From Nonomuraea spiralis (lineage in GTDB: Bacteria; Actinomycetota; Actinomycetes; Streptosporangiales; Streptosporangiaceae), in contig NZ_BMRC01000006.1 of the NCBI RefSeq assembly GCF_014648435.1, forward strand, positions 248,001 through 312,000: a stretch of 64,000 nt of DNA, read 5' to 3'. Position 1 is the stretch's first letter. Every line of letters starts with the position of its first letter. The notes under the pieces were generated by a model. That model saw only the letters and a list, made by a program, of their open reading frames with translations, was not told the DNA's origin and did no database searches. Shown in pieces: positions 1-9,379 of the stretch. A program made the position numbers and the translations under genes.

Positions 1-866
1 GGCTGACCGTCGAGGTGCTCGACGAGAAGCAGCTCAAGGACGGCGGCTACGGCGGCCTCATCGGCGTCGGCCAGGGCTCGGTCAACCCGCCGCGCCTGGT
101 CCGCGTCTCCTACAACCACCCCGACGCCGCCAAGACGCTGGCGTTCGTGGGCAAGGGCATCACCTTCGACTCCGGCGGCCTGTCGCTCAAGCCGTCCGCC
201 TCCATGGACTGGATGAAGTCCGACATGGGCGGCGCGGGCGCGGTGCTCGGCGCGCTGATCGGCATCGCCAGGCTCGGCCTGCCGGTCAACGTCGTCGGCT
301 ACCTCTGCCTGGCCGAGAACCTGCCGAGCGGCACCGCCCAGCGTCCCTCCGACGTCATCCACAGCTACAGCGGCAAGACGGTCGAGGTGCTCGACACCGA
401 CGCCGAGGGCCGCCTGGTGCTCATGGACGGCATCGCGCGCGCCGCCGAGGACTCCCCCGACCTGATCGTCGACATCGCCACGCTGACCGGCGCGCAGATC
501 GTCGCGCTCGGCTGGCGTACGTCCGGGGTCATGTCCAACGACGACGCCGTCAGGGAGCTGGTCGTCGAGGCCGCCACCGCCGCGGGCGAGGGCGCCTGGG
601 GCATGCCGCTGCCCGAGGAGCTGCGCAAGGGCCTCGACTCGCCGGTCGCCGACATCGCCAACCTCCACCCCGAGCGCTTCGGCGGCATGCTGACCGCGGC
701 CATCTTCCTCAAGGAGTTCGTGCCCGACGGGGTGCGCTGGGCCCACATCGACATGGCCGGACCGGCGTTCAACAAGGGCGAGCCGTACGGCTACACCCCC
801 AAGGGCGGCACCGGCGCGATCACCCGCACCCTCATCGGACTCGCAGAGCGGCACGCGAGCATCTGA
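1..866 (+). CDS. pepA: Leucyl aminopeptidase (M17), C-terminal part
   Basis: This is the C-terminal catalytic part of an M17 leucyl aminopeptidase, a cytosolic hexameric two-metal enzyme that removes N-terminal residues from peptides. The reading frame is open from the first base, so the N-terminal domain and true start lie outside the window. About 287 residues are visible. The family signature NTDAEGRL appears as LDTDAEGRLVL near base 395. The metal-binding GKGITFDSGG stretch lies near base 150, and the C-terminal GGMLTAAIFLKEF segment is also typical. It ends 51 bp before lpd on the same strand. An aminopeptidase gene precedes lpd/sucB in several actinobacteria, which supports the assignment. 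Confidence 0.95.
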   Translation, partial: LTVEVLDEKQLKDGGYGGLIGVGQGSVNPPRLVRVSYNHPDAAKTLAFVGKGITFDSGGLSLKPSASMDWMKSDMGGAGAVLGALIGIARLGLPVNVVGYLCLAENLPSGTAQRPSDVIHSYSGKTVEVLDTDAEGRLVLMDGIARAAEDSPDLIVDIATLTGAQIVALGWRTSGVMSNDDAVRELVVEAATAAGEGAWGMPLPEELRKGLDSPVADIANLHPERFGGMLTAAIFLKEFVPDGVRWAHIDMAGPAFNKGEPYGYTPKGGTGAITRTLIGLAERHASI

Positions 867-917
867 AACAAATGAAAAGATGACGGCATCACGAACACCC
901 CGACAAGGAGCTTTCCT

Positions 918-2282
918 GTGGCCTATGACATCGTCGTCCTAGGTGGCGGCAGCGGCGGTTACGCCTGTGCTCTCCGGGCGGCCGAGCTGGGCAAGTCGGT
1001 CGTCCTGATCGAGAAGGACAAGATCGGCGGCACCTGCCTCCACAGGGGATGCATCCCCACGAAGGCCCTGCTGCACTCGGCGGAGGTCGCCGACGAGACC
1101 CGCGAGAGCGCGTCCTTCGGCGTCAAGGCGAGCTTCGAGGGCATCGACGTCCAGGGCGTGCACGCGTTCAAGGACAAGATCGTCACGCGGGCATGGAAGG
1201 GCGTCCAGGGCCTGCTCAAGGGCGCGGGCGTGACGATCGTCGAGGGCGAGGGCCGGCTGGTGGGCCCGCGCAGCGTGCAGGTGGGCCAGGAGGTCTACGA
1301 GGGCGCCAACCTCGTGCTGGCCACCGGCTCGGCCCCGCGCACGCTGCCCGGTCTGGAGATCGACGGCGAGCGGGTCATCACCAGCGAGCACACGCTGCGG
1401 ATGGACCGCGTGCCGTCGTCGGTGATCGTCCTGGGCGGCGGGGTGATCGGCGTCGAGCTGGCCAGCGTCTACCGCTCCTTCGGCGCCGAGGTCACCATCG
1501 TCGAGGCGCTGCCGCATCTGCTGCCGACCGAGGAGGAGTCCAGCTCCAAGCTTCTGGAGCGGGCCTTCCGCCGCCGCGGCATCAAGTACGAGCTGGGCGT
1601 CTTCTTCGACTCGGCCAAGACCACCGAGACCGGTGTCGTCGTCACGCTGGCCAACGGCAAGACCCTCGACGCCGAGATCCTGCTCGTCGCGGTCGGCCGG
1701 GGCGCGGTGTCGTCCGGCATGGGCTTCGAGGAGCAGGGCGTGGCCGTCGAGCGCGGCGCGGTCGTGGTCGACGACCACTGCCGCACCTCGGTCCCGGGCG
1801 TCTACGCCATCGGCGACCTGATCCCCACGCTGCAACTCGCGCACGCCGGGTTCGCCGAGGGCATCCTGGTGGCCGAGCACATCGCCGGCCTCAACCCGCC
1901 GCCGATCGACTACGCCGGCGTGCCCCGCATCACCTACTCCGACCCCGAGGTCGCCTCGGTCGGCATCACGTCGGCGCAGGCGGCCGAGCGCGGCATCGAG
2001 ATCGTCGAGCAGGTCTACGACCTCGCGGGCAACCCCAAGAGTCAGATCCTCGGCACCTCCGGGGCGGTGAAGGTGATCGCCCAGAAGGACGGCCCGGTCG
2101 TCGGTGTCCACATGGTGGGCCGGCGCATCGGCGAGCTCGTCACTGAGGGCCAGCTGATCTACAACTGGGAGGCGCTGCCCGCAGAGGTCGCCCAGCTCAT
2201 CCACGCACATCCGACCCAGTCCGAGGCAGTCGGTGAGGCGATGCTGGCCCTGGCCGGCAAGCCGTTGCACGTACACAACTAG
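918..2282 (+). CDS. lpdA: Dihydrolipoyl dehydrogenase (E3)
   Basis: This 454-residue flavoprotein reoxidises dihydrolipoyl groups of 2-oxoacid dehydrogenase complexes, passing electrons through FAD to NAD+. An N-terminal FAD Rossmann motif ([11 protein letters not shown]) is followed by the redox disulfide CLHRGC (Cys40, Cys45). A second NAD-binding motif ([10 protein letters not shown]) lies near residue 175, and the C-terminal dimerisation domain carries the catalytic HAHPTQSE. The length is normal. The GTG start at 918 is preceded by AAGGAG at 905-910. It lies 38 bp before sucB and is probably cotranscribed with it, giving an E3-E2 unit close to the lipoate enzymes lipB and lipA. Confidence 0.97.
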   Translation: MAYDIVVLGGGSGGYACALRAAELGKSVVLIEKDKIGGTCLHRGCIPTKALLHSAEVADETRESASFGVKASFEGIDVQGVHAFKDKIVTRAWKGVQGLLKGAGVTIVEGEGRLVGPRSVQVGQEVYEGANLVLATGSAPRTLPGLEIDGERVITSEHTLRMDRVPSSVIVLGGGVIGVELASVYRSFGAEVTIVEALPHLLPTEEESSSKLLERAFRRRGIKYELGVFFDSAKTTETGVVVTLANGKTLDAEILLVAVGRGAVSSGMGFEEQGVAVERGAVVVDDHCRTSVPGVYAIGDLIPTLQLAHAGFAEGILVAEHIAGLNPPPIDYAGVPRITYSDPEVASVGITSAQAAERGIEIVEQVYDLAGNPKSQILGTSGAVKVIAQKDGPVVGVHMVGRRIGELVTEGQLIYNWEALPAEVAQLIHAHPTQSEAVGEAMLALAGKPLHVHN

Positions 2283-2320
2283 TCCAGCCCTCGAGATCAG
2301 AACGCGAGAGAAGAATAACG

Positions 2321-3757
2321 ATGCCGGTCTCCGTACAGATGCCCCAGCTCGGCGAGAGCGTGACCGAGGGCACGGTAACCCGTTGGCTGAAGAAGGAGGG
2401 CGAGCGCGTCGAGGCCGACGAGCCGCTCCTCGAGGTCTCGACCGACAAGGTCGACACCGAGATCCCGTCGCCTTCCGCGGGTGTCCTCACCAAGATCGTC
2501 GTGGCTGAGGACGAGACGGTCGAGGTCGGTGCCGAGCTCGCCATCATCGACGAGAACGCCCAGCCGGGCGCCGCCGCCCCGGCCCCGCAGGCCGCTCCGG
2601 AGCCCGAGCCGCAGCCCGAGCCCGCCCCGGCTCCGGCGCCCCCGGTCTCCTCCATCCCGCAGCCGGCCCCGGCCCAGGCCGCGCCGCCGCAGCCCGCGCC
2701 CCAGCAGGCCGCTCCGGCCCCGCAGCCGTCGCCGGTCGCGACCACGCCGGCCGCCGAGCCCACGCCGCTGCCGTCCTCGGGCGACAGCCCCTACGTGACG
2801 CCGCTGGTGCGCAAGCTCGCCAACGAGCACGGCGTCGACCTCGACTCGATCAACGGCACCGGCGTCGGCGGCCGCATCCGCAAGCAGGACGTGCTGGAGG
2901 CCGCCAAGTCCCAGCGCGAGCAGGCCGCGCCGGTCGCCGCCGCGCCCGTCGCCCAGCCCGCCGCCGCGCCGGCTCCGGCCGCCGCCCAGGCGCCGGTCGC
3001 CGCCGCTCCCGAGCCGGTCGAGGTCGACACCACGCTGCGCGGCCGTACGGAGAAGATGACGCGGCTGCGTCAGACCATCGCCAAGCGCATGGTCGAGTCG
3101 CTGCAGACCGCGGCGCAGCTCACGTCGGTCGTCGAGGTCGACGTCACGAAGATCGCCCAGCTCCGGGCGCGGGCCAAGGACGACTTCTTCCGCCGCGAGG
3201 GCGTGAAGCTGACCTTCACCCCGTTCTTCGCGATGGCCACCGTCGAGGCGCTCAAGCAGCACCCGAAGCTCAACGCCACGATCAACAACGAGACCAACGA
3301 GGTCACGTACTTCGACGTGGAGAACCTGGGCATCGCGGTCGACACCGAGCGCGGCCTGCTCGCGGCGGTCGTCAAGAACGCCGGCGACCTCAACCTCGCC
3401 GGCATCGCCCGCAAGGTCACCGATCTGGCCGAGCGCACCCGTAACAACCAGGTGACGCCCGACGAGATCACCGGCGGCACGTTCACGCTGACCAACACCG
3501 GCAGCCGTGGCGCGCTGTTCGACACGCCGATCCTCAACCAGCCGCAGGTGGGCATGCTCGGCACCGGCGCGGTCGTCAAGCGGCCCGTCGTGCTCGACAC
3601 GCCCGAGGGCGAGGTCATCGCGGTGCGGTCGATGGTCTACCTGGCGCTGACCTACGACCACCGCCTGGTCGACGGCGCCGACGCCGCCCGCTTCCTGACG
3701 ACGATCAAGCGTCGCCTGGAGGAGGGCCGCTTCGAGGCCCAGCTCGGGCTCGCGTAG
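2321..3757 (+). CDS. sucB: 2-oxoacid dehydrogenase E2 (dihydrolipoyl succinyl/acyltransferase)
   Basis: This is the acyltransferase core of a 2-oxoacid dehydrogenase complex, 478 residues. Residues 1-78 form a lipoyl domain with the lipoylated Lys43 in TDKVDTE. A Pro/Ala-rich linker covers about 85-150. The peripheral subunit-binding domain is near 153-195 and is followed by a second Pro/Ala linker. The catalytic domain runs from about 240 and has the active-site DHRLVDG near the C terminus. Only one lipoyl domain is present, whereas many actinobacterial E2 proteins (the M. tuberculosis DlaT type) have two or more. Choice between succinyl- and acetyl-transferase rests on annotation practice. 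The start follows GAGAGAAG. A strong terminator follows. Confidence 0.93.
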   Translation: MPVSVQMPQLGESVTEGTVTRWLKKEGERVEADEPLLEVSTDKVDTEIPSPSAGVLTKIVVAEDETVEVGAELAIIDENAQPGAAAPAPQAAPEPEPQPEPAPAPAPPVSSIPQPAPAQAAPPQPAPQQAAPAPQPSPVATTPAAEPTPLPSSGDSPYVTPLVRKLANEHGVDLDSINGTGVGGRIRKQDVLEAAKSQREQAAPVAAAPVAQPAAAPAPAAAQAPVAAAPEPVEVDTTLRGRTEKMTRLRQTIAKRMVESLQTAAQLTSVVEVDVTKIAQLRARAKDDFFRREGVKLTFTPFFAMATVEALKQHPKLNATINNETNEVTYFDVENLGIAVDTERGLLAAVVKNAGDLNLAGIARKVTDLAERTRNNQVTPDEITGGTFTLTNTGSRGALFDTPILNQPQVGMLGTGAVVKRPVVLDTPEGEVIAVRSMVYLALTYDHRLVDGADAARFLTTIKRRLEEGRFEAQLGLA

Positions 3758-3768
3758 TCATCGCGGAC

Positions 3769-3807
3769 AAAGGCCGGGCGGCTCCTTCCGGGGGCCGCCC
3801 GGCCTTT
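3769..3807 (+). terminator. Rho-independent-type hairpin after sucB
   Basis: A perfect 14-bp inverted repeat (3769-3782 paired with 3794-3807) encloses an 11-nt loop. The arms begin AAAGGCCGGG and end CCCGGCCTTT, so the stem finishes in T residues on the plus strand and, by symmetry, on the minus strand. It ends the lpd-sucB unit just before the epimerase gene. Confidence 0.85.
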
Positions 3808-3823
3808 GGCGTACTGTGAGGCC

Positions 3824-4717
3824 ATGGCGATCATCGTGACCGGGGCCTCCGGCCTGCTCGGTACGGCGCTGGTCGGGGCGCTGCTGGACGAGGGGCGCGA
3901 GGTCGTCCGTCTGGTCCGGCGGCAGCCCGAGGGGCCGGGAGAGGCGTTCTGGGACCCGGCGGCGGGGGCGATAGACCGGGCCGCGCTCGAAGGGGCCGAA
4001 GGCGTGGTCCACCTGGCCGGGGCCTCGGTCGGCGACCGGCGCTGGACCGCCGCCTACAAGACCGAGCTGGTGCGCAGCCGGGTGGAGGGCACCCGGCTGC
4101 TCGTCGACGCGCTGCGCGCCCTCGACGCCCCGCCCGCGGTGCTGCTGTCGGCCTCCGGGGTCGACTTCTACGGCGACACGGGCAGCCGGGAGATCGACGA
4201 GGGCCAGGGCAGGGGCCGGGGTTTCCTGGCCGAGTTGTGCGAGCGCTGGGAGCGGGAGGCCGAGCGGGCCGGGGAGGCCGGGATCCGGGTCGCGCGGCTG
4301 CGTACGGCGATGGTGCTGAGCCGGCACGGCGGGGCGCTCGGCCGCATGTTGCCGATCTTCCGCATCGGGCTCGGCGCGCCTTTGGGGACTGGACGGCAGT
4401 ACTGGTCGTGGATCTCCCAGGACGATTGGGTAGCCGCCGCCCTACATATCCTGAAAAATCAGGAAATCTCAGGGCCGGTGAATCTCGGCTCGCCTTCTCC
4501 GGTCACCAATGAGGAATTCACCCGAACTCTCGGTAAATGCCTGCGTAAAGGCACTGTGCCCATGCCGGTTCCGGCGTTCGCCCTGTCCATGGGCGTGGGG
4601 GAATTCGCCCGCGCGGGGCTGCTGCCGAGCCATCGGATGATTCCGCGGAAGCTGCTTGACAGCGGTTACGGCTTCACGCATACGCGTCTCGACGAGGCGC
4701 TGAGGGCCGTACTGTAG
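3824..4717 (+). CDS. TIGR01777-family NAD(P)-dependent epimerase/dehydratase-like protein
   Basis: This 297-residue protein belongs to the extended SDR family that contains E. coli YfcH and M. tuberculosis Rv2216. The N terminus MAIIVTGASGLLG is the nucleotide-binding loop, VVHLAG lies near residue 60, and a C-terminal DUF1731-like segment ends ...LLDSGYGFTHTRLDEAL. The substrate is unknown for the family. ATG 3824 was chosen because an upstream TTG at 3806 falls inside the terminator. Its position between sucB and lipB is conserved in actinobacteria. Codon use in the last third (about 4435-4570) is richer in AAA, AAT and GAA than in its neighbours. Confidence 0.9.
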   Translation: MAIIVTGASGLLGTALVGALLDEGREVVRLVRRQPEGPGEAFWDPAAGAIDRAALEGAEGVVHLAGASVGDRRWTAAYKTELVRSRVEGTRLLVDALRALDAPPAVLLSASGVDFYGDTGSREIDEGQGRGRGFLAELCERWEREAERAGEAGIRVARLRTAMVLSRHGGALGRMLPIFRIGLGAPLGTGRQYWSWISQDDWVAAALHILKNQEISGPVNLGSPSPVTNEEFTRTLGKCLRKGTVPMPVPAFALSMGVGEFARAGLLPSHRMIPRKLLDSGYGFTHTRLDEALRAVL

Positions 4718-4753
4718 GGTGCCGTTCGTCCTTCAGCACGCAGGAGATCCGAC

Positions 4754-5491
4754 ATGAGCAGGTCAGGACAGTCACACATTCTGGCGATCGGGGGCGGGTC
4801 GTTCCGCCAGAGCGAGCGCCACAACTTCATCGAGGCGAGCGGCCTGCTGCGGTACGGCCTCGACCTGACCGGCCAGGACCGCCCCAAGCTCGGTCTGGTG
4901 GCCACGGCCCTCGGCGACTCCTCCGACTGGCTGCTGAAGATGTACGGCGCGTTCTCCGGCTGGGACGTCGAGTTGAGCCATTTGACCGTGTTCCCCATGC
5001 CCAACGTTGAGGATCCGCGGTCGTGGGCGCTGGAACAGGACATGATCTACGTCAGCGGCGGCAGTGTGGCCAACCTGATGGCGTTGTGGCGGCTGCACGG
5101 CCTCGACGACGTCTTCGAGGAGGCCTGGCGGGCGGGTGTGGTGCTGGCCGGGCAGAGCGCGGGCGCCCTGTGCTGGCACGTGGGCGGCAACACCGACTCC
5201 TTCGGCCCCGGGCTGCGGCCGTGGGCCGACGGGCTGGGCCTGCTGCCGTACTCGTGCGGGGTCCACTACAACGCCGAGCCGCAGCGCCGCCCGCTGTTGC
5301 AGGAGTCGGTGGCCTCGGGCGAGCTGCCCGGCGGTTACGCCGCCGACGAGGGCGTCGCCCTCCACTACGTGGGCACCGAGTTCATCCAGGCGGTCACGGT
5401 CGACCCCGCCGCCTACGCGTACAAGCTGGAGTACGACGGTGCCACGGGCGTCAAGGAGTTCAGGATCGAGCCACGCCTGTTGACCCCCTGA
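4754..5491 (+). CDS. Peptidase E-like protein (S51, class I GATase-like fold)
   Basis: This 245-residue protein resembles S51 dipeptidase E and cyanophycinase proteins, which use a serine nucleophile in an elbow on a flavodoxin-like fold to cleave aspartyl dipeptides. Visible motifs are the opening HILAIGGGSF, the loop YVSGGSVANL and the nucleophile elbow AGQSAGALCW (Ser in GQSAG). There is no signal peptide, so it is probably cytosolic. ATG 4754 follows CAGGAG. It sits alone between the epimerase and lipB. Family membership is clear; the precise substrate is not. Confidence 0.85.
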   Translation: MSRSGQSHILAIGGGSFRQSERHNFIEASGLLRYGLDLTGQDRPKLGLVATALGDSSDWLLKMYGAFSGWDVELSHLTVFPMPNVEDPRSWALEQDMIYVSGGSVANLMALWRLHGLDDVFEEAWRAGVVLAGQSAGALCWHVGGNTDSFGPGLRPWADGLGLLPYSCGVHYNAEPQRRPLLQESVASGELPGGYAADEGVALHYVGTEFIQAVTVDPAAYAYKLEYDGATGVKEFRIEPRLLTP

Positions 5492-5528
5492 TTACCCTGA
5501 CTGGGTGAGGGAACGGCACAATAGGCTC

Positions 5529-6221
5529 ATGCGCCCCACCCATGGGGACGATCCCCACGCGCTCGCCGTCGTCCGCCTCGGTGTCGACGTCCCCTACGAG
5601 CAGGCCTGGTCGCTGCAGCGCTGGATGCACGCCAAGCGGATCGCCGGCGAGCTGGGCGACGCGGTCCTGATCCTTGAGCACGCGCCCGTCTACACCGCGG
5701 GCAGGCGCACCCTGCCCGCCGACCGCCCCGCCGACGGCACGCCCGTCGTCGACGTCGACCGGGGCGGCCGGGTCTCCTGGCACGGCCCCGGCCAGCTCGT
5801 CGCGTACCCGATCGTCGGCGTGGCCGACGTGACCCGGTACATCTGCGCGCTGGAGGAGACGATGATCCAGGTGTGCGCCGACTTCGGCGTCACCGGCCGG
5901 CGGGTGCCGGGGCGTCCGGGGGTGTGGGCGGCGGGCGACGTCAGCCTGGGGCTGCCCGACCGGCAGCTCGGCGCGGTCGGCATCCGCGTCGCGCGCGGCG
6001 TGACGATGCACGGCTTCGCCCTCAACTGCGCCAACGACCCCAGGTGGTTCAACCGGATCGCGCCGTGCGGCCTGACCGACGCGGGGGTCTCCTCGTTGTC
6101 GGCGGAGACCGGCCGCCGGATCGTGGTCGAGGAGGTCGTGCCGATCGCCGAGAAGCGGCTGGCCGAGGCGCTGGGCATGGAGCCGTACGACCTGCATGAG
6201 GAGGACCTGCTGCGCAGGTGA
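5529..6221 (+). CDS. lipB: Octanoyltransferase LipB, catalytic Lys replaced by Gln
   Basis: LipB moves octanoyl groups from acyl carrier protein to lipoyl domains, the step before LipA adds sulfur. The 230-residue protein has the family motifs RGGRVSWHGPGQLVAYPI and PCGLTDAGVSSL, with the nucleophilic cysteine at residue 180. The second member of the Cys/Lys dyad sits in a KxAxxG-type motif in E. coli (Lys135) and M. tuberculosis (Lys142). Here the aligned motif reads DRQLGAVGIR, so residue 146 is Gln (codon CAG at 5964-5966). ATG 5529 was chosen over GTG 5505 because homology begins near it. Neighbouring lipA argues that the protein is functional despite the substitution. Confidence 0.9.
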   Translation: MRPTHGDDPHALAVVRLGVDVPYEQAWSLQRWMHAKRIAGELGDAVLILEHAPVYTAGRRTLPADRPADGTPVVDVDRGGRVSWHGPGQLVAYPIVGVADVTRYICALEETMIQVCADFGVTGRRVPGRPGVWAAGDVSLGLPDRQLGAVGIRVARGVTMHGFALNCANDPRWFNRIAPCGLTDAGVSSLSAETGRRIVVEEVVPIAEKRLAEALGMEPYDLHEEDLLRR

Positions 6222-6278
6222 CCGAATCGGCATCGGACAGCGGTCAAATCTGGATCTTTCCGGCCTACCATCGGGAGT

Positions 6279-7262
6279 GTGAAGCGTTTAGCCGCTCTTG
6301 TTCTCGCGCTGCTGGTTCACCTGCTCACGCTGGCCTTCCTCGTGCTCGGGGCCTGGGCCGTGCTGGCGCATCTCGACTCCCTGCTCGGGTGGCTGCTCGG
6401 CGGCGTGAGCCTGGCCGTGGGCTGGGCGCTGCGGCCGCGACTGGCCCGCCTGCCCGCCGACGCCGAGGTGCTCGACCGCGCCGCCGCCGGTGAGCTGTAC
6501 GCCCTGGCCGACCGCGTGGCCGACCGGGCCGGCGTCAAGAGGCCGCGCAAGGTCGCGCTCAGGGACCTGGCCACCGAGACGGTCTACGACCATGTGGGCG
6601 TGCTGCGCACCCCGGTGCTGGTCATCGGGCTGCCGCTGTGGCTGGCCCTGCCGCCGCGGGAGCGGGTGGCGCTGCTGGCCGCCGCGTACGCCCGGAAGCC
6701 GGCCGGCGAGGAACTGGTCGTGGACGGCGCCCTGTTCACGCTGGCCTCCTGGCACGACGCGCTGCTCGGGTCGAACGTGCCGCTGAAGATCAGGGAGGAG
6801 GCCCAGACCACGATCGCCAGGTCGTCCCTGGGCGCGATCGACCAGCCGGGCACGACGTACGAGGTGATGGGGGCCTTCGGCCGGTTGATCGGCCGGGTGC
6901 TGGGCGGGCCCGTGCTGCTCGCCGAGTACGCGCTGACCGGGCTGGCCCGCGCCGGGCGTCCCCGTACCGAGGAGCGGCGGGAGGCGATCGCGCGGCGGGT
7001 CGTGTCCGAGGCCGAGCTGGCCGAGCTGCGGGACGTGGCCGCCGGCGGCTACCTGGCGCCCATCCAGGCGGCGGCGCTGCGCGGCGAGAGCGTCACGGCG
7101 ATCCGGCAGGGCGCGCTGGCCCGCCACCGGCTCACCAACGACGGCGTGCTCACCTCCGCGCCCCACTCCGAGCTGCTGGGCACGGCCGCGTCCGCGCTGA
7201 TCGACGAGGAGCTGCTGCGCCACTACACCCGGGCGATCCGCGGGTTCGGCCTCATCACCTGA
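6279..7262 (+). CDS. Membrane protein resembling M48 peptidases but lacking HExxH
   Basis: A 327-residue protein with two hydrophobic N-terminal segments (about residues 4-28 and 35-50) and a cytoplasmic domain. The stretch LPLWLALPPRERVALLAA resembles the helix that carries HELGH in M48 (HtpX-like) peptidases, but here it continues AYARKPAGEEL, with no zinc-binding His or Glu pair. I read it as a catalytically dead relative or an independent membrane protein; a scaffold or regulatory role would be inference. The GTG start at 6279 lies 57 bp after lipB, and lipA follows after 42 bp, so it is probably in a lipB-lipA transcription unit. Confidence 0.65.
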   Translation: MKRLAALVLALLVHLLTLAFLVLGAWAVLAHLDSLLGWLLGGVSLAVGWALRPRLARLPADAEVLDRAAAGELYALADRVADRAGVKRPRKVALRDLATETVYDHVGVLRTPVLVIGLPLWLALPPRERVALLAAAYARKPAGEELVVDGALFTLASWHDALLGSNVPLKIREEAQTTIARSSLGAIDQPGTTYEVMGAFGRLIGRVLGGPVLLAEYALTGLARAGRPRTEERREAIARRVVSEAELAELRDVAAGGYLAPIQAAALRGESVTAIRQGALARHRLTNDGVLTSAPHSELLGTAASALIDEELLRHYTRAIRGFGLIT

Positions 7263-7304
7263 CCCTCGAACGGTCCGGCTCGCGGGCGGACGTAAGCTGG
7301 ACGG

Positions 7305-8234
7305 GTGACCGTTGCTCCTGAAGGCCGAAAGCTCCTCCGCCTGGAGGTGCGTAACGCCGAAACCCCTATCGAGCGCAAGCCCCCGTGGATCAAGACCAAG
7401 CTGAAGACGGGCCCCGAATACACCGAGCTGAAATCGCTCGTGCGCCGGGAGGGCCTGCACACGGTCTGTGAAGAGGCGGGCTGTCCCAACATCTACGAGT
7501 GCTGGGAGGACCGCGAGGCGACCTTCCTCATCGGCGGCGACCAGTGCACCCGCCGGTGCGACTTCTGCCAGATCGACACGGGCAAGCCCAAGGAATACGA
7601 CCGTGACGAGCCGCGCCGGGTCGCCGAGTCCGTCCAGCAGATGGGCCTGCGCTACGCGACCGTGACCGGCGTGGCCCGCGACGACCTGCCCGACGGCGGC
7701 GCCTGGCTCTACGCCGAGACCGCGCGGCAGATCCACTCCCTGCTGCCGGGCTGCGGCGTCGAGCTGCTGGTGCCCGACTTCAACGGCAACCGCGAGCAGC
7801 TGGAGGAGGTCTTCTCCAGCAAGCCCGAGGTGTTCGCCCACAACGTGGAGACCGTGCCGCGCATCTTCAAGCGCATCCGCCCGGCCTTCCGCTACGAACG
7901 CTCGCTCGGTGTGATCACGACGGCCCGCGAGGCCGGTCTGGTCACCAAGTCCAACCTGATCCTGGGCATGGGCGAGACGCGCGAGGAGATCGTCGAGGCG
8001 ATGCGCGACCTCCACGCCGCGGGCACCGACCTGCTGACGATCACCCAATACCTGCGGCCGACGCCGCGCCACCACCCGGTGGAGCGCTGGGTCAAGCCGG
8101 AGGAGTTCGTCGAGCTGCAGGCCGAGGCCGAGGCGATCGGGTTCGCCGGGGTGCTGTCCGGCCCGCTGGTGCGCTCGTCCTACCGCGCGGGCAGGCTCTA
8201 CCAGCAGGCCATCGAGGCCCGCCAGAGCGCCTGA
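7305..8234 (+). CDS. lipA: Lipoyl synthase
   Basis: This radical-SAM enzyme inserts two sulfurs into protein-bound octanoyl groups to form lipoyl. The 309-residue protein carries both iron-sulfur sites: the auxiliary cluster cysteines 55, 60 and 66 ([12 protein letters not shown]) and the radical-SAM cysteines 81, 85 and 88 (CTRRCDFC). The C-terminal RSSYRAG supplies the serine ligand of the auxiliary cluster. Start is GTG 7305. It follows lipB and the M48-like gene and is closed by a hairpin at 8251-8277. The likely clients include SucB in the same window. Confidence 0.97.
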   Translation: MTVAPEGRKLLRLEVRNAETPIERKPPWIKTKLKTGPEYTELKSLVRREGLHTVCEEAGCPNIYECWEDREATFLIGGDQCTRRCDFCQIDTGKPKEYDRDEPRRVAESVQQMGLRYATVTGVARDDLPDGGAWLYAETARQIHSLLPGCGVELLVPDFNGNREQLEEVFSSKPEVFAHNVETVPRIFKRIRPAFRYERSLGVITTAREAGLVTKSNLILGMGETREEIVEAMRDLHAAGTDLLTITQYLRPTPRHHPVERWVKPEEFVELQAEAEAIGFAGVLSGPLVRSSYRAGRLYQQAIEARQSA

Positions 8235-8250
8235 CCCCCACGTGAGCAAG

Positions 8251-8277
8251 AGCCCCGGGCCTGGATTGCCCGGGGCT
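8251..8277 (+). terminator. Hairpin terminator after lipA
   Basis: A perfect 10-bp inverted repeat, AGCCCCGGGC (8251-8260) with GCCCGGGGCT (8268-8277), encloses a 7-nt loop and is followed by TCTC. It lies 16 bp after the lipA stop. Confidence 0.75.
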
Positions 8278-8326
8278 TCTCGCGTCCCTACCATGGCCGC
8301 AGCGGCCGAGGGAGGGGCGAAGGGCG

Positions 8327-9283
8327 ATGGCGACCGTGATCCGCACGAGCGACCTGCCCGCCCGCAGCCGGCACGACGCCTGGCGCGGCATCGTCTGCGA
8401 CACGCTCGGCCCGCTCGACCTGCGCATCGACCTCGACGCGCCACTGCGGGGCGAGATCGAGCTCGGGCAGCTCGGCCCGGTGGGCGTGGGCCGGGTCGCC
8501 ACCACCACGCCGCACAGCGTCCACCGTACGGCGCGGCTGATCCACCGCGACAACCCCGAGCTCTACCGGGCCGTGCTGGCCGTCTCGGGCGAGCCGGTAC
8601 TGCGCCAGGACGGCCGTGAGATCCGCCTGGCCAAGGGCGAGTTCGCGATCTACGACTTCACCCGGCCCTACGAGGTGGCCTACGACGCGGCCGTGCGGCT
8701 GGCGGTGTTCAGCTTCCCGCACGAGCTGCTGCCCCTGCCCCACCACGACGTCGCCCGGCTGACCGCGGTGCCCGTCTCGGCGCGTTCCGGCGCCGGGGCC
8801 CTGGCCGTGCCGCTGTTGCGCCGGGTCGCCACGGACCACGACGAGTACACCCCGGCCAGCGCGGCCCGGCTGGCGACGGTGGTGATGGACCTGGTCACCA
8901 CGGCCCTGGCCGAGCGCGCCGAGCAGGGTGAGGCGGTGCCGGAGGACGCCCGCCGCCGTACGCTGCTGCTGCGCGTACGCGCCTTCATCGACCAGCGGCT
9001 GGGGTGGGGCGACCTCGATCCCGCCATGGTGGCCGCCGCCCATCACGTCTCGGTGCGTTACCTGCACCGGCTGTTCGAGTCCGAGAACACGACGGTGGCC
9101 GCCTGGATCAGGCACCGTCGTCTTGAGCGCTGCCGCGCCGACCTGCTCGCCGCCCGCCACCTGACGGTGAGCGAGGTGGGTGCCCGGTGGGGGCTGCCCG
9201 ACGCGGCCCACTTCAGCAGGCTGTTCAAGCGCGCGTACGGGTTGCCGCCCGCCGAGTTCCGCCGCGCCCATCCCGTGCGCTGA
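8327..9283 (+). CDS. AraC-family transcriptional regulator
   Basis: This 318-residue protein has an N-terminal AraC-binding-like domain (about 1-200, beginning RTSDLPARSRHDAW) and a C-terminal pair of helix-turn-helix motifs (about 215-318). The second helix region reads VSEVGARWGLPDAAHFSRLFKRAYG, the usual AraC signature. ATG 8327 follows GAGGGAGGGG. It lies 96 bp upstream of a VOC protein on the same strand and begins an accessory block that separates lipA from DUF4191. The ligand is unknown; control of the VOC/hydrolase pair is a plausible inference. Confidence 0.88.
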   Translation: MATVIRTSDLPARSRHDAWRGIVCDTLGPLDLRIDLDAPLRGEIELGQLGPVGVGRVATTTPHSVHRTARLIHRDNPELYRAVLAVSGEPVLRQDGREIRLAKGEFAIYDFTRPYEVAYDAAVRLAVFSFPHELLPLPHHDVARLTAVPVSARSGAGALAVPLLRRVATDHDEYTPASAARLATVVMDLVTTALAERAEQGEAVPEDARRRTLLLRVRAFIDQRLGWGDLDPAMVAAAHHVSVRYLHRLFESENTTVAAWIRHRRLERCRADLLAARHLTVSEVGARWGLPDAAHFSRLFKRAYGLPPAEFRRAHPVR

Positions 9284-9379
9284 TCGTCAACTCCCCTGGC
9301 GCTGTGATCCAAGACGCGCGGAGCGGCCCGCAGCAGACTGAGGGTGTCGCACATCCCCTCTGAAGCGAAGGACCAGGAC

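Noticed and set aside
3806..3823. TTG start upstream of the epimerase ATG
   Set aside because: It falls inside the terminator stem, and the protein family starts at the ATG at 3824.
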